A stretch of 64,000 nt of DNA, from positions 372,001-436,000 of the forward strand of contig JAANDG010000029.1 in assembly GCA_036852015.1 (NCBI GenBank). Reading direction: 5' to 3'. Within the stretch, counting starts at the first letter, position 1. Each line of letters opens with the position of its first letter. The DNA is from Pelodera strongyloides. Its lineage: Eukaryota; Nematoda; Chromadorea; Rhabditida; Rhabditidae. A model generated the notes under the pieces. It did no database searches. It was not told where the DNA came from and worked only from the letters and a program-made list of their open reading frames with translations. Shown here piece after piece: positions 25,801-37,848 of the stretch. Both the position numbers and the translations under genes were made by a program.

Positions 25801-28800
25801 AATGTTACATGCCACCTCGTTGTTTTGTGCCCGACTAAGTTTTCTTATCACTTTTATACAATTCAATTCTAGGACGTGACTGCGTGGTCGCCCTCTATGA
25901 CTACCAGGAGAAGTCTCCCCGTGAGGTCTCGATGAAGAAGGGTGATGTGTTGACTCTTCTCAATGCCTCCAACAAGGACTGGTGGAAGGTTGAGGTGAAT
26001 GACCGCCAAGGATTCGTACCTGCAGCTTACGTAAAGAAGATGGACCCTCTTGCTGCTCAGCAACATTCCCAGCAACAGGTAAAACTTTTATTGATCACTG
26101 TTTGGTGGTGAAGTGGAGGCAGTCCAACCGGATGACGCTTTATAGTCAAATAAACAATTAATGTTCTCCAGGTGAACTCCATCGGAGGAAAGCAGAACGA
26201 GATCGAGGACAAGTACCAGAGACTGGTGATGCTCGGAGAGGCAAGAAAGAGGTATGTTGATAACTTAGTCGAATCGTAGCTCCAATATATTCAAAACTCG
26301 TCTAGCGAACAATCACCAAAGCCTCGATATTTGCTTCTCTTACATGAACGCATCTTCAGAAAGCTGGAAGAGGCCTGCAAGGGATACCAACTCCTTCGCG
26401 AAGCCAACGACATGGCCGAATGGATCAGAAGCAGGGTAAGCGAGACCAGCAAAACAAACAAACACTCATTCTCTAATCAATGTCATAATATCACCCTTAG
26501 ATGGTTTCTATAACTATCAATAGTAGTTTTATGTTCACGCTAACTGATTTATTTCCTCGTTTGCCTTATAACCAAGCTCACACTTTTAGACGATGCAAGC
26601 AGAAGTAAGTTGTTGCGGCAAAGGACGGTTTATGTGTTATTTTTCTCGTTAATGCGTTTTGTTTGGTGATGTTTTGTGCAAAGCAACCCTCCCTGAACGG
26701 TCGTCTTGCTAAGTTAACCTTTAAAATCTTAGCGACCGCCATTTGTCAAGAAGTGGTATAACCTTAACCATTTTTACCCCTTTCTTCATAAGCAAGACCA
26801 CTGGACCCGGATGTTCTCCGTGTTTTTACTTTGTCAATGTTAGCTCCTCCCTTTTCAAGTTTAGCTTTTTCTTCCGCCCATTTTTGCCTCTTTATGTAGT
26901 TGTGCGCATTATAATCAAACGAATGATTATATTAACCAAATAACATGATTGACGTGTGTGTGTGAATGTCACAGTTTTTAACGTCTTGTGTGTTCTTGTC
27001 CACTTTTCAAAGTTTGCTAAAGGACGCTGATTTTGCTGAAGAAAACCAAGAAAGGCTTTTTAACGGACAGTCCATTTGTGCTTCTTAATTGATGCTTCGA
27101 GTTCACTGGCATAATTGGCATACTTTTAGGAGAACATGGCCTCCCAACAGGACGTTGGCATTGATCTGGAACAGGTCGAAGTGCAGCAGAAGAAGTTCGA
27201 CGACTTCAAGGCCGACATGAAGGCGCACGAAGTGCGTCTTGCTGAAATGAACCAGATTGCCACTGCTCTGACCAGCGTCGGACAGACTGAGACGGCCGTG
27301 AGGATCAGACAGCAGATCGAGGACCTGAACGCCAGGTATGCTGCTCGTCATTGTTTTTCTCTCTCTCTTTTATATGTCGCTCAGCACTTGCAATGGGTTT
27401 ACAGGCCAGCCACGATAACATCACAATTTTAGATGGCGTGCCCTTGAGGAACAGACTGAGCAGCGTGAGCAACAGCTCGGATCGGCTCACGAAGTACAGA
27501 GATTCCATCGTGATGTTGATGAGACCAGAGACTGGATTCAAGAGAAGGTAAGATTACACAGTCAACCACATTCATGATTATTATTATATATTTTTTACTT
27601 CTGCTTTAATACTGCACTAATTATATTAACCTTTATTAAAATGAACCTTTATTTGTTTAGGATGATGCCCTCGACTCGGACGACTTTGGCCGTGATCTTC
27701 GTTCGGTGCAAGCCCTTCAGAGAAAGCACGAGGGTGTGGAAAGAGATCTGGCCGCCCTCGGAGACAAGATCAAGAGTCTTGACGAGAAGGCCAACCGTCT
27801 GCGCCAGTCGCATCCCGAAGCTGCTGAGCAGATCTATGACCTACAAAAAGAGCTGAACGAACAGTGGAATAGACTCACAGCAAAGGTGTGTCCATACTGG
27901 ATGCAATTGTATTGTATGTAAACGTCAACTAGATAGTTATTAAGCCTTATCAAAAAAAAAAATTAAATAACCATTATTTTCAGGCCAATAACCGCAAGGA
28001 GAAACTTCTGGACTCGTACGACTACCAGCGTTTCCTGACCGATTACAGAGATCTGATGCAATGGATTTCTACACAAACCGGACTTGTTTCGAGTCAGGTT
28101 AGAAAATATGACCTGCTGCTCTATTTGCCTTATTAATATGTAGGGTCTAACAATTTGGTTGTTTATAATCTAATCATACAAAAAAATAATCATGTAGGAG
28201 TTGGCCAATGACGTCACCGGAGGCGAGGCCCTATTGGAGCGTCACCAGGAATACCGTACTGAGATCAACGCTCGCGCAGCCACTTTCCATGCCTTTGATC
28301 AGTTTGGCAACCAACTGCTGAACAACAGACATTATGCCAGCGAAGACATCGCCAAGAGGTAACATACTTTCACTATCAAAATTTGTCGCGTCTTTTCTTG
28401 TAACCAGTTCTTATTTACAAATTATTCCCAACTGTGACGCTTATCTAAATCTGAATGTTCGTCTAGGCTTGCCGATGTGAATGATGCGCGCAAGAGGCTG
28501 GAGGACGCGTGGGTTGCACGCCGCGACATTCTCGATCAATGCCTGGAACTGCAGCTCTTCTACAGAGATTGTGAGCAGGCCGATAGCTGGATGAGCGCCC
28601 GTGAGGCATTCCTCAATGCCGAAGATGCATCAGGTATCGCTTCCCGTTTATTTCTATGCTTTCTTTTGTGGGGCACTTACAAATCGCACCTCGTGAGTAG
28701 CTGGGCCTCTCAAACGAGCTTAGTCTGTGCTTGTGTTTATCTTTCTTCGTAACTGTATATATGTTATTTTTATCGAATTGAATAAACAGTTAATATAAAA

Positions 28801-31800
28801 AACTACAGAGGTTGGACCATTATGAATTCTATACGGTACTGTTTAGGTGACAATGTGGACTCCCTGAACAAGAAGCACGAAGACTTCGACAAGGCTATCA
28901 AGTGCCAGGAGGACAAGATTGCACAGCTCAGAGTCTTTGCCGATCAACTCATCAATGGCAATCACTATGATAAGGTAACAATCAAACGTATATTGCGAAT
29001 ACAATTTGTATATGGCTTCTATTCGTAATTCTGAATAAAAAAATTGCAATTTAATTTCAGGACAACGTCGCTCGCAAGCGTGAACAGATATTGGACAGAT
29101 GGGATCAACTCAAGACCAAGCTCATCGAGAAGCGCTCCAAGTTGGGAGAGTCACAGACTCTGCAGCAGTTCAGCAGAGATGCGGACGAGATCGAGAACTG
29201 GATAGCAGAGAAGTTCCAGATCGCCCAGGAGGCCGACTACTGTGACCCGACCAACATCCAGCAGAAGCACCAGAAGCAACAGGCATTCGAAGCCGAGCTT
29301 GCTGCCAACGCTGACAGAATCTGTAAGTTCTGACACTTCCTTTCCGCCTTTCTGTAGCAATCTTTTCGCGTATTTACAGGTGTGTACTGAACATGTATGA
29401 ATTAACATCTTTTTTAGCGACTCTTATCCACGCTGGTCAGAACCTGATTGATGGAGCCAAGTGCGCCGGTGGAGAAGCTGCCGTGTCCGACCGTCTGAAG
29501 GCGATCAACGACCAATGGGAGTTGTTGGTGAAGACCACTCACGACAAGAGCTACCGTCTCAAGGAGGCCAACAAGCAGAAGTCGTTCATGGCCGCTGTCA
29601 AGGACCTCGAGTTCTGGCTAGGAGAGGTTGAGATCCTTCTTCAGAGTGAGGACTTTGGAAAGGACCTTCCATCTGTTGAGAATCTGCTCAAGAAGCACCA
29701 GCTTCTGGAGGCCGACATTTCTTCCCATCAGGATCGCGTCAACGAAATGAACAACCAGGCCGATTCTCTTCTCCAAAACGCTCAATTTGCCAACCAGCAA
29801 ATTGATGAGCGCAGACGGTGAGAAATTAGTGGACTTGTATAATAACTAGTCTTAAAGGGACGGGCCCATCAAAATAAACCTATATTTTGCATGTTTTTAT
29901 AATTTGTATAAAGGGGGTTTATTATAATATATGTACACTAAGTTACGGCTAGACTTCATCCCGCTGAAATTTTTCGGTGTCGATAAACTCAAAAGTATAC
30001 CGTAGAAGACCAACAATTGCACCCTTATTTCCTTACCGCGTCTCCCGAGGATACCTCGCTCTGATTGGCACCCGGGAGACTATCTGTCCATATAGCCACA
30101 TTCCCCCGGGACCGCGGTAAGGAAATAGGGTGCAATTGTTGGTCTTCTACGGTATACTTTTGAGTTAATCGACACCGAAAAATTCAGCGGGATAAACTCT
30201 AGCCGAAATTTAGTGTACATATATATAATAAACCCCCTTTATACAAATTATAAAAAAACACGCAAAATATGGGTTTATTTGATGGGCCCGTCCCATTGAA
30301 GTTCGCATTGAAGCAGAAATATCGGTTGCGGTGACAAAAATGAATCATTTTTTATTAATTTCTAGTGCCATCAACGACCGTTATGACCGCGTGAAGGATC
30401 AGGCCAAGAAGAGACGCGATCAGTTGAACAAGGCTCTCAATGTGCACCAGTTCTTCAGAGATATCGATGATGAGGAGAGCTGGATCAAGGTACATTATTT
30501 ATTGTCATTTTGTGCATATTTTGCCTAACAATAAGTACGATGTTAAATTCAGCAAAATGTTATTTGAAAATATATCTTATTAGGAATCCTTTAGGTATAT
30601 GCGCATATTGTAACATTGTAGAGACGTTGGTGCGGAATAACTTTGACTCACGTAACTTCACTACTCATAAACATGGCCTCATTACTTATTTCAGGAGAAG
30701 AGACTTCTCGTCTCCTCCGACGACTACGGACGGGATCTTCATGGTGTGCAGAACCTGCGTCGCAAGCACCGCCGTCTCGATACTGAGCTTGCCACCCACG
30801 AGCCTCATGTAAGTATTGTAAAAGTTGATTTACAGACTATTCGTTGAATTTACGAAAGTAAAGTTTAATTATGTATAGTCTTAAAAAGAAATAATTTCTT
30901 TATTTACTTGCAGGTTGAGCTGGTTCGCTCTCGTGGTTTGGAACTTCTGCGTTCTTCCGATATTGGAGGGGATGAGATCAAACACAGAATGGCCGAGATG
31001 GAGGACAACTGGAGCAAGATGAGGGATCTGACAGTGCACAGACATCAGAAACTGAATGAGTCGGAGGATTTCCAGGACTTCCTGGGCAAGGTAAACATAA
31101 TATTTATTCCTCTTCACAAATATGGCGCACAATTTTTGTCAATAATAATATTTATAACTGAATATAGGGTTGGTCCTTTTTCCAGCCGTGGAACTTTACA
31201 ATTAGTTGTAACATTTTTCATTTTAGGTCGAAGAGGAAGAGGCTTGGATGAACGAGAAGCAGCAAATTCTGAACAGCAACAACTTTGGAGAGAACATGGC
31301 TGCCGTGCAAGGACTCCTCAAGAAGCACAAGACCTTTGAAGTCGACCTTCAGCTTCACAAGCAGAGAGTGCAGGATCTGTGTAATATTGGAGATGAGCTG
31401 ATTGAGAAGGGCAACCACCATGCTCCTCATATCAAGCAGAGATGCGAGCAGCTTAGGAATAGGTACATATTGATTTGTTGTCCAGTTCACTGGAATTGCA
31501 GCTCATTTAAGCTGATGATGAGTATTGTATTTTCCTTATTTTAGACTTGACGAGATCCAAGCCATGGCCGACCGCCGCCTGCAGAAGCTCAACGACAACT
31601 ATGCTTACATGCAGTTCGTGTGGAAGTGCGATGTTGTCGAGGGATGGATCGGTAAGCAAGCAGAATTATTGCTTGAGAATTTTTCATGTATATTAATGAG
31701 GAGAATGAATTGCATTGCTTCTTGCAGGTGACAAGGAGGTTCTTGTGCGTTCGGACGACTACGGTCGTGACCTCGGAACCGTGCAGATTCTTCTCAACAA

Positions 31801-34053
31801 GCAGGACGCTTTCGATGCTGGACTCAACAACTTTGAGCACGATGGAATCCAACGTTGCACTGAGCTGCGCGACCAACTGATCGCCAACCAGCATGCACAG
31901 ACCCCAGCTATCCAGAAGGTTAGCACTAGTGCCAGTAACAGCCAATCTGTAAATTAGGCTTCTATGTAAGGTATACTTACTGAATTTCACCTTTTTCAGC
32001 GCTACGCTAACGTGATCAACCGCTGGCAGCAGCTGTTGGCCAACTCTGAGGGTCGCCGTCAGAAGTTGCTGAAGATCCAGGAACAGTACAAACAGATCGA
32101 GAAGCTGTACCTTAACTTCGCCAAGAAGGCTTCCACTTTCAACTCGTGGTTTGAAAATGCTGAGGAGGATCTTACCGATCCCGTCCGGTAAGTTATTTTT
32201 ATGTAATTGAAACGGACAACCGTAAATTCATGACTATGACGGGAAGTAGCATTGTTAACTTATACATACTTTAGTTGCAACTCCGTTGAGGAGATCAACG
32301 CCCTTCGTGCCGCCCATGAAGAGTTCCAGTCCTCTCTTTCATCTGCTGAGAAAGACTTCCTCCAGCTCCAGGTTCTTGACAGAGAGATTAAGTCCTTCAA
32401 TGTTGGACCTAACCCATACACATGGTTCGAAATGGAGGCCCTTGAGGAAACATGGAGAAATCTTCAAAAGAGTATTAAGGTGAGACACTGCAATCTATTG
32501 CTTTATAGTTCCTGAATTTCCTCTCTTTTCTTCAATTTAAATTTGCAAATTCTAACATTTGTAATAATTCTAGGATCGTGAGGCCGAGCTTGCCAGAGAA
32601 AAACACCGTCAAGAGGAGAACGATCGTCTAAGACGCGAGTTCGCCAGGTAACATCTTTTCCCTTTACATATATTTGATTGTCAATTACGAATTTATTTTG
32701 TCTTCACACAAGCCAATTTTGTATATTTTTTTAGAATGGCCAACCAATTCCACCAATGGTTGACACAAACTCGTCAAGAGATGATGGAGGCTACAGGAAC
32801 ACTCGAGGAGCAATTGGAGGTGCTCAAGGGCAAGGCTGCCGATATCAGAGCAAACAAGGCGAAATTGAGGAAGATCGAAGACCTGGGATCCGTACTTGAG
32901 AAGAACCTGATCCTTGACAACAGGTTCGTTCAATACTCTATATCCTCCATACTGGTTACATGTGCGCAGAATGGGAAGTTGAATTGATTCTCTTGCTTTT
33001 AAGTATTGTTGTATGTATAAACTGAGTTTCTAGATACACCGAGCACTCGACCGTGGGACTGGCACAGGCTTGGGATCAGCTTGACCAGCTTGCAATGCGC
33101 ATGCAGCACAATTTGGAGCAGCAGATACAGGCTCGCAACCAGTCCGGAGTCACTGAGGAGGCACTCCGCGAATTCTCCATGATGTTCAAGCACTTTGACA
33201 AGGTAACCATCACACAAAAATATACTTGTATTATTCCCTTTCCTGGACAAGACATCAATCAATATCATAGTACGTAAGAAACCTGTGTTCCTAGCAATTT
33301 CCTATGTATTTCAGGAGAAGACCGGCCGTCTTGACCACCAGCAGTTCAAGTCGTGTCTGCGGGCGCTCGGTTACGATCTTCCAATGGTCGACGAGGGACA
33401 ACCGGAACCAGAATTCAATCGAATTCTGGATATTGTCGATCCAAACAGGTAAGAACACAGGTATTCTGTAAGAAACCTAGGTCTGCAATAATGTAGGACA
33501 ATGTAGAAGTGCTTTCCTTGTTAAATGAGCTGTGCGGCTAGTCAGTGTTACTCAACTTTACAATTTCCAGGGATGGACACGTGACTCTACAAGAATACAT
33601 GGCCTTCATGATCTCAAAGGAAACAGAAAATATCCAAAGTTCCGAGGAAATCGAGTCCGCCTTCCGTGCACTATCCAAAGAATTCAGACCCTACGTTACA
33701 GCAGAAGAACTTTATGCCGTGAGTTATTCTTTGCTGATTGTCTTTGATTTTCGTTTGGATTTAATTCTACACTTTATTGCCGAAGTGATTACTTCACGAC
33801 CATTTCACAAAATAATTTGATTAATTGATGGTTTTACATTGTGTCTTTAGCAACGTAATTTTCGGAGGGCCCGGAAGTACAAACTCTAACCTTTAATTTT
33901 CAATAATAATTAACAAATTTTCAGAATCTCACTCCAGAGCAGGCAGAGTTCTGTATCAAGAGGATGAAGCCTTACACAGACGCCATCTCCGGAAGGACGA
34001 TCCCTGGTGGACTGGACTACGAGCAATTCGTACACACAATGTTCCAGAGCTAA
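19861..34053 (+). CDS. spc-1: alpha-spectrin
   Basis: Cytoskeletal protein that pairs with beta-spectrin into tetramers cross-linking actin under the plasma membrane. I assembled 45 coding exons; all phases agree and the product is 2,426 residues, the usual length for nematode alpha-spectrin. The N-terminus (residues 1-30) is acidic. Triple-helical spectrin repeats then fill most of the protein, each with recognisable RDADE/W and KHE motifs. An SH3 domain lies at about 981-1045 (exon 25873-26078; [25 protein letters not shown]). EF hands ([24 protein letters not shown]) and the Ca-insensitive EF domain close the protein, ending HTMFQS. Exon boundaries include 19861-19950, 20059-20162, 20308-20392, 21587-21712, a 15-bp microexon at 26590-26604, the 453-bp exon 24983-25435, and the last three 33315-33448, 33571-33718 and 33925-34053. 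Exon 22082-22189 uses a poor acceptor (GGTTAAG). Intron 29818-30365 holds a transposon. Confidence 0.96.
20393..21586 (+). other. long third intron of alpha-spectrin
   Basis: At 1.2 kb this is the longest intron of the gene; most others are about 70-250 bp. It is AT-rich with a C-rich patch near 20460-20530. I recognise no gene or transposon end in it. Its position near the 5' end would suit an intronic enhancer or alternative promoter, but no site is visible. Confidence 0.4.
29852..30300. mobile_element. TTAAAGGG foldback element with ~200-bp arms in a spectrin intron
   Basis: Ends read TTAAAGGGACGGGCCCATC and its inverse (GATGGGCCCGTCCCATTGAA), so the right tip has a couple of changes. The arms are inverted repeats of about 200 bp, including the AGTATACCGTAGAAGACC block, and leave only a short GC-rich centre near 30050-30110. 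The whole 449-bp unit could fold into one long hairpin. It has no coding capacity. Confidence 0.87.
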
Positions 34054-34244
34054 AGCCTACCAAAAAAAAGACTGTATTTATATTATCGCAGATAATAATA
34101 TGCGTTATATATTAGACGCACTGTCGAAAGCTTCGCCCAAAGCTTTACTTTATAGTATATGTTTCGTTCCCTTTTCTTTCAACAGTTTGCGCTTCTTAAT
34201 CAATGTAATTCAACCCGCTTGCACGATATTCTGGTGAAATATGG

Positions 34245-34250
34245 AATAAA
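34245..34250 (+). terminator. likely spectrin poly(A) signal
   Basis: AATAAA lies 192 bases after the stop codon, inside AT-rich 3' UTR sequence. It is the first canonical signal downstream of the gene. Confidence 0.55.
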
Positions 34251-34483
34251 AATTTTCGTTGGAGTCTCGAAAAACAGAAACGTCCCAAACACAATTAACT
34301 GCATCATCTAAAAATCGATATTGTTGCAACCACGCAAAAATAAGATTTAACTGCTTGTTTTCCTTAGTGTAATCGATTTCATTTTGTTATATATTCATGC
34401 TCATGCTCAACAAGTTTGCCGAATGTAAATGATCCCAATAAACACGCATAGCAATGCACATAAATACATACTGAAGAAAATAT

Positions 34484-34840
34484 TTAAAGGGAATGTCAAC
34501 CCGGTTTTACATGTTGGGCTAAAAAAAGCTTACCCTTTGTAGGTAAGGAAAGTGAAAAAAAAATTTAGACAAAAAGAAAAACAATTTCAAACCCATAAAA
34601 AAAGCCAAAAATAAAAAAAGATTTCGTGAAGCAAAAACGTGTGCTAACACGGTCATTCTAGATGAGTTGCAAAAATGAGCTTTTTTTCATCGCGCAATGA
34701 AGACGGCAGCCGACAGGCAGACGATAGATGCAAGCAGAAGACGCACTAAGACCTGTGCTGACGCTGGTCTTTTGTTTTAAACTCGGTTTTTAAGAGCGCT
34801 TGATACAGTATCCATGAATCTGGGATGATGTTCCCTTTAA
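34484..34840. mobile_element. TTAAAGGG-ended MITE, short-armed
   Basis: The left end TTAAAGGGAATGTCAACCCGG and the inverse of the right end TTAAAGGGAACATCATCCCAG agree at most positions. The interior is not strongly palindromic, unlike its relatives at 29852 and 36389. It is 357 bp long, has no coding capacity, and lies just downstream of spectrin. Confidence 0.65.
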
Positions 34841-35384
34841 TAAAAAAAAATCGTGGGATAAAAATAACCTGCCGTAGTTTTTAGGGCAATTTCTGCGATA
34901 TAACACAACAACACAGCCGATAAAAGCCTACATGGAGGTACCGCTAATATGTAGGCGAAAGTTATGCGCTTGGACCGCCTGCGTGCTTCGTAGTGCAAAA
35001 GAAAGGCACGCGTCTTTACTGGTATGTAAGTTGCCGGCTTTTTAGGGGCGCGGTTGATATCATACGGTTATTTAACGTCCGTTCTTCAAATTAAATATTT
35101 TCTTCAAAGTGTATTTATGTGCATTGTTATGTATGTTTATTTTGATCATTTTCATTTACCATGTTCTTTCGATAAAACGCAAGGAATTGGACACTTACTT
35201 CACGTGAGTCTCCTCCATTAATAGTATTCGACTGCTTTCCCTTCAAAATCCAATCAAAGATCGGGTTGTAGCATTCGTGCCTATCTATTCCGTATGCAAA
35301 TGTTATCGGTGTGGTGCGCACACACAAATGACTCAGTGTTTGTCGAATTCAGCATTAGATTCACATACATACGACCCTCAGGCA
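34841..35384. other. intergenic region before the Ly6/ET-like gene
   Basis: AT-rich spacer of about 0.5 kb with no repeat or gene that I can support. It presumably holds the promoter of the next gene. Confidence 0.45.
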
Positions 35385-36158
35385 ATGGTTACCTATGTAA
35401 GAATGAAGGCCATATGCGTACTACTGGTCTTTATTCCACCTATTTTTTCGAATATTGTATGTCATTCAAGCGGAGGCACAGTTAATACTATGCAATGCTA
35501 CACGAACTGGTGCAAGACCTACATATCTCCCGAAGGACTGGTAAGGTCTGATTCGTTTTTTTCGTGGATTTTTTTGTCAAAGCAATTCATGAAATTTGAC
35601 TCGGAGTTTCAGTTGTCGAAAAATGTGTTTTTCCTCTTTTACAGGTGGAGCACAGTTGTGACACTGGTGGAGACTGCTTAAAGACTGGATACTCTCCATT
35701 TTTCACGAATAGGGTAGGGATTATATTTGCTTATGGTTAGGATAGCGGAGTTGCTCCATGTTGTAGGGTGCAACTGCACGTACACAAATTTGTAATTACA
35801 TAAAACATTTTTTTCTACACCCTTGCAGGAAGCCCGATGGGCATTAGTCTTTAAAAAACCATTTCGTAATGTAGTTCTAGCCAGAATCAACCTACAATTG
35901 GTATAAAGTGCAAACTCCGCAATGAATGCTCCTTTTCTTTGTAACCGCAGTCGGTTCACATTTAGGTGTACAATTTTTAATTGTGTAATGACCATTCATA
36001 TTCAGGCCCTCGAAAATAAGTGTTGGACTTTGCAAGGAAGGACGTTCTGCTGCTGTAATTACAATTACTGTAATGAGAAAGCAAATCGATTAGCTTCATT
36101 GACACTAATTGGGGTGCTAATGTATATTTACTTTGTTTCTGGGAGGAATATTCTATAG
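35385..36158 (+). CDS. small secreted Ly6/ET-module-like Cys-rich protein
   Basis: Three exons (35385-35540, 35645-35713, 36006-36158) join in frame to 125 residues. A signal peptide (MKAICVLLVFIPPIFSN) begins at either the first Met or Met7. The mature part has about ten cysteines, including MQCYTNWC, HSCDTGGDCLK and KCW, ending in the signature FCCCNYNYCN. This CC...CN ending is typical of three-finger Ly6 proteins and nematode ET modules. A C-terminal hydrophobic stretch (LTLIGVLMYIYFV) could be a GPI-anchor signal. Such proteins act at the cell surface or are secreted; the target cannot be told from sequence. A poly(A) signal AATAAA lies just after the stop, near 36179. Start choice between 35385 and 35403 is open. 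Confidence 0.75.
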
Positions 36159-36388
36159 GTATAAATTTGTTGAACCTAATAAATAACTCCGATTTTCTGA
36201 TTATTTCATGATGCTTATTAAAATTTTCTCAGGTTTATTTTCATTGCGAAGTAAATATCATAGTTACTTTTGTACAAGTGATTTCCTTTGAATAAATTGG
36301 TACGTCATCATTTACGTATTGTGCCGGGTTTGCATGTGGATTTAACTGAAGGAAAACCGTTTTTCGGAAAATGTCAAAAATTAGGGTA

Positions 36389-36753
36389 TTAAAGGGATCA
36401 GCTCACCTTAAATTGTGTCTGTTTTTTTTTGTTTCTTTATTTTCTATAAGGGATAATAAAAATTTGGAATAGAAAAAGTATTGTTCAATTTCAATACTCA
36501 CGAAGATATTGGGTGATAAAGTGGTGGATTGATCGGGCCGAAATGCAAAAAGGGCAATTATCCTATACAAACAAGGCAGGACAATTGCCCCTTTTTGCAT
36601 TTCGGTCCGATCAATCCACCACTTTATCACCCAATATCTTCGTGAGTATTGAAATTCAACACTACTTTTTCTATTCCAAATTTTTACTATCCCTTATAGA
36701 AAATAAAGAAACAAAAAAAACAGACACAATTTAAGGTGAGCCGATCCCTTTAA
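36389..36753. mobile_element. near-perfect palindromic TTAAAGGG element
   Basis: Ends are TTAAAGGGATCAGCTCACC and, inverse, GGTGAGCCGATCCCTTTAA. The two roughly 170-bp arms are almost exact reverse complements, so both strands contain the same open frame (IKWWIDR..EMQKG); that frame is an effect of the palindrome and not a gene. It has the same terminal motif as the elements at 14562, 29852 and 34484. Confidence 0.88.
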
Positions 36754-36855
36754 GCCATATCCAGACACATTTCGGAGAAAAACAACTTGTTTGCGATAAA
36801 ATGAAACAAAATTATTTATCACGTGAGCTGCAGAATATTACGACAGGTTTAGGCA

Positions 36856-36927
36856 TTAAAGGGCCAGGCCTACTCCAGGTAACCCTTATTTTTGATCACT
36901 CCATCTAATTCTCCGTGTCAAATATGT
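36856..36927. repeat. possible half of another TTAAAGGG element
   Basis: TTAAAGGGCCAGGCCTACTCC starts at about 36856, matching the shared tip of the other foldback elements, and the TA-flanked element begins 72 bp later. I found no matching right end, so it may be a fragment interrupted by the insertion at 36930. Confidence 0.35.
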
Positions 36928-36929
36928 TA

Positions 36930-37848
36930 CAGGGTGCGGCACAATTTCCGGCACACATAAAGACAAGCGTCATGACGCGGAGAATACATACATAGACTTG
37001 AAATTAAGGCAGTGATTTACTCAAACATACCCTAACAATAATTTATACTAGTAGACTATCAATTGAATAGCTTTCAATGCGCTTTGATACCGTCTCGGAG
37101 TAATGTCACGGTGAAGGCACCCGTCGCACGCAAGTATTTGGCAGCTAAATCGTTCTATTATGGTAGCAAGGAGGCTTTCAGGGCCACCAAAATAAGGTGG
37201 TGCGTAGAGAAGGCCTTGCTCGTCAAGAACAAAGCTTCAAAAATCCCTAACTTTAAAACTGACGAGTATGAAGACGATTCCTGAGCGTCGTTGAAGTCGA
37301 GAAATTATGCTTTGAAGCAAGTCTAAGCGGTTTTGGCCTTGCGAAGAGGACTCAGACTACTAAACGATCACTCAATTGCGATTTTCGAAGTGAGTGGTGA
37401 CCCAGCGGACTCAGTATATCCTTTTTTGAGGATCTCATGTTGATTTTCTCTTTTCAGTCCATGAAAAGCGACCAAACATTGTTGGCGTCGAGTCTTGTTA
37501 GACGTTAGACGATGACGACGCATTTTGTAAGGTCTAGCGCAATCTTTTACCTACTTAATTTTGTTGCCTGTATGCTTTGGGAACGTTTTCTGACGATTTT
37601 TGCGATTGAGAACTGCGCTGGAAGCTCCAGCTGTTTAAAGATTCAGCAGCATAATACTTGCGTGCCGGCGGTGCCTACTGCACGACCCGACTCGGAGCTT
37701 GTGTCAAAGCGCATCGAGCGCTATTCAATTGAGAGTCATCAATTATTGATAGGATATATTTGAGAAAATCACTGCCTAAATTTCAAGTCTAAATATGCAT
37801 TCTCCGCGTCGTGACGCTTGTTTTTCCCGGTAATTGTGCCGCACCCTG
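36930..37848. mobile_element. Tc1/mariner-like non-autonomous element, 919 bp
   Basis: The ends are CAGGGTGCGGCACAATT and its inverse AATTGTGCCGCACCCTG, each flanked by TA, the Tc1/mariner target duplication (36928-36929 and 37849-37850). The inverted arms extend about 150 bp with matching blocks (ATGACGCGGAGAATA, CAGTGATTT, CTATTCAATTGA). The interior holds only short frames (73 codons at 37063, 83 codons at 37512) with no DDE transposase motif visible, so the element appears non-autonomous or eroded. Confidence 0.8.

Noticed and set aside
36403..36734. Two similar frames on opposite strands (IKWWIDR...)
   Set aside because: A consequence of the palindromic transposon at 36389-36753.
37063..37763. 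Possible transposase frames in the TA-flanked element
   Set aside because: Only 73 and 83 codons, with no DDE or HTH motif; I treat the element as non-autonomous.
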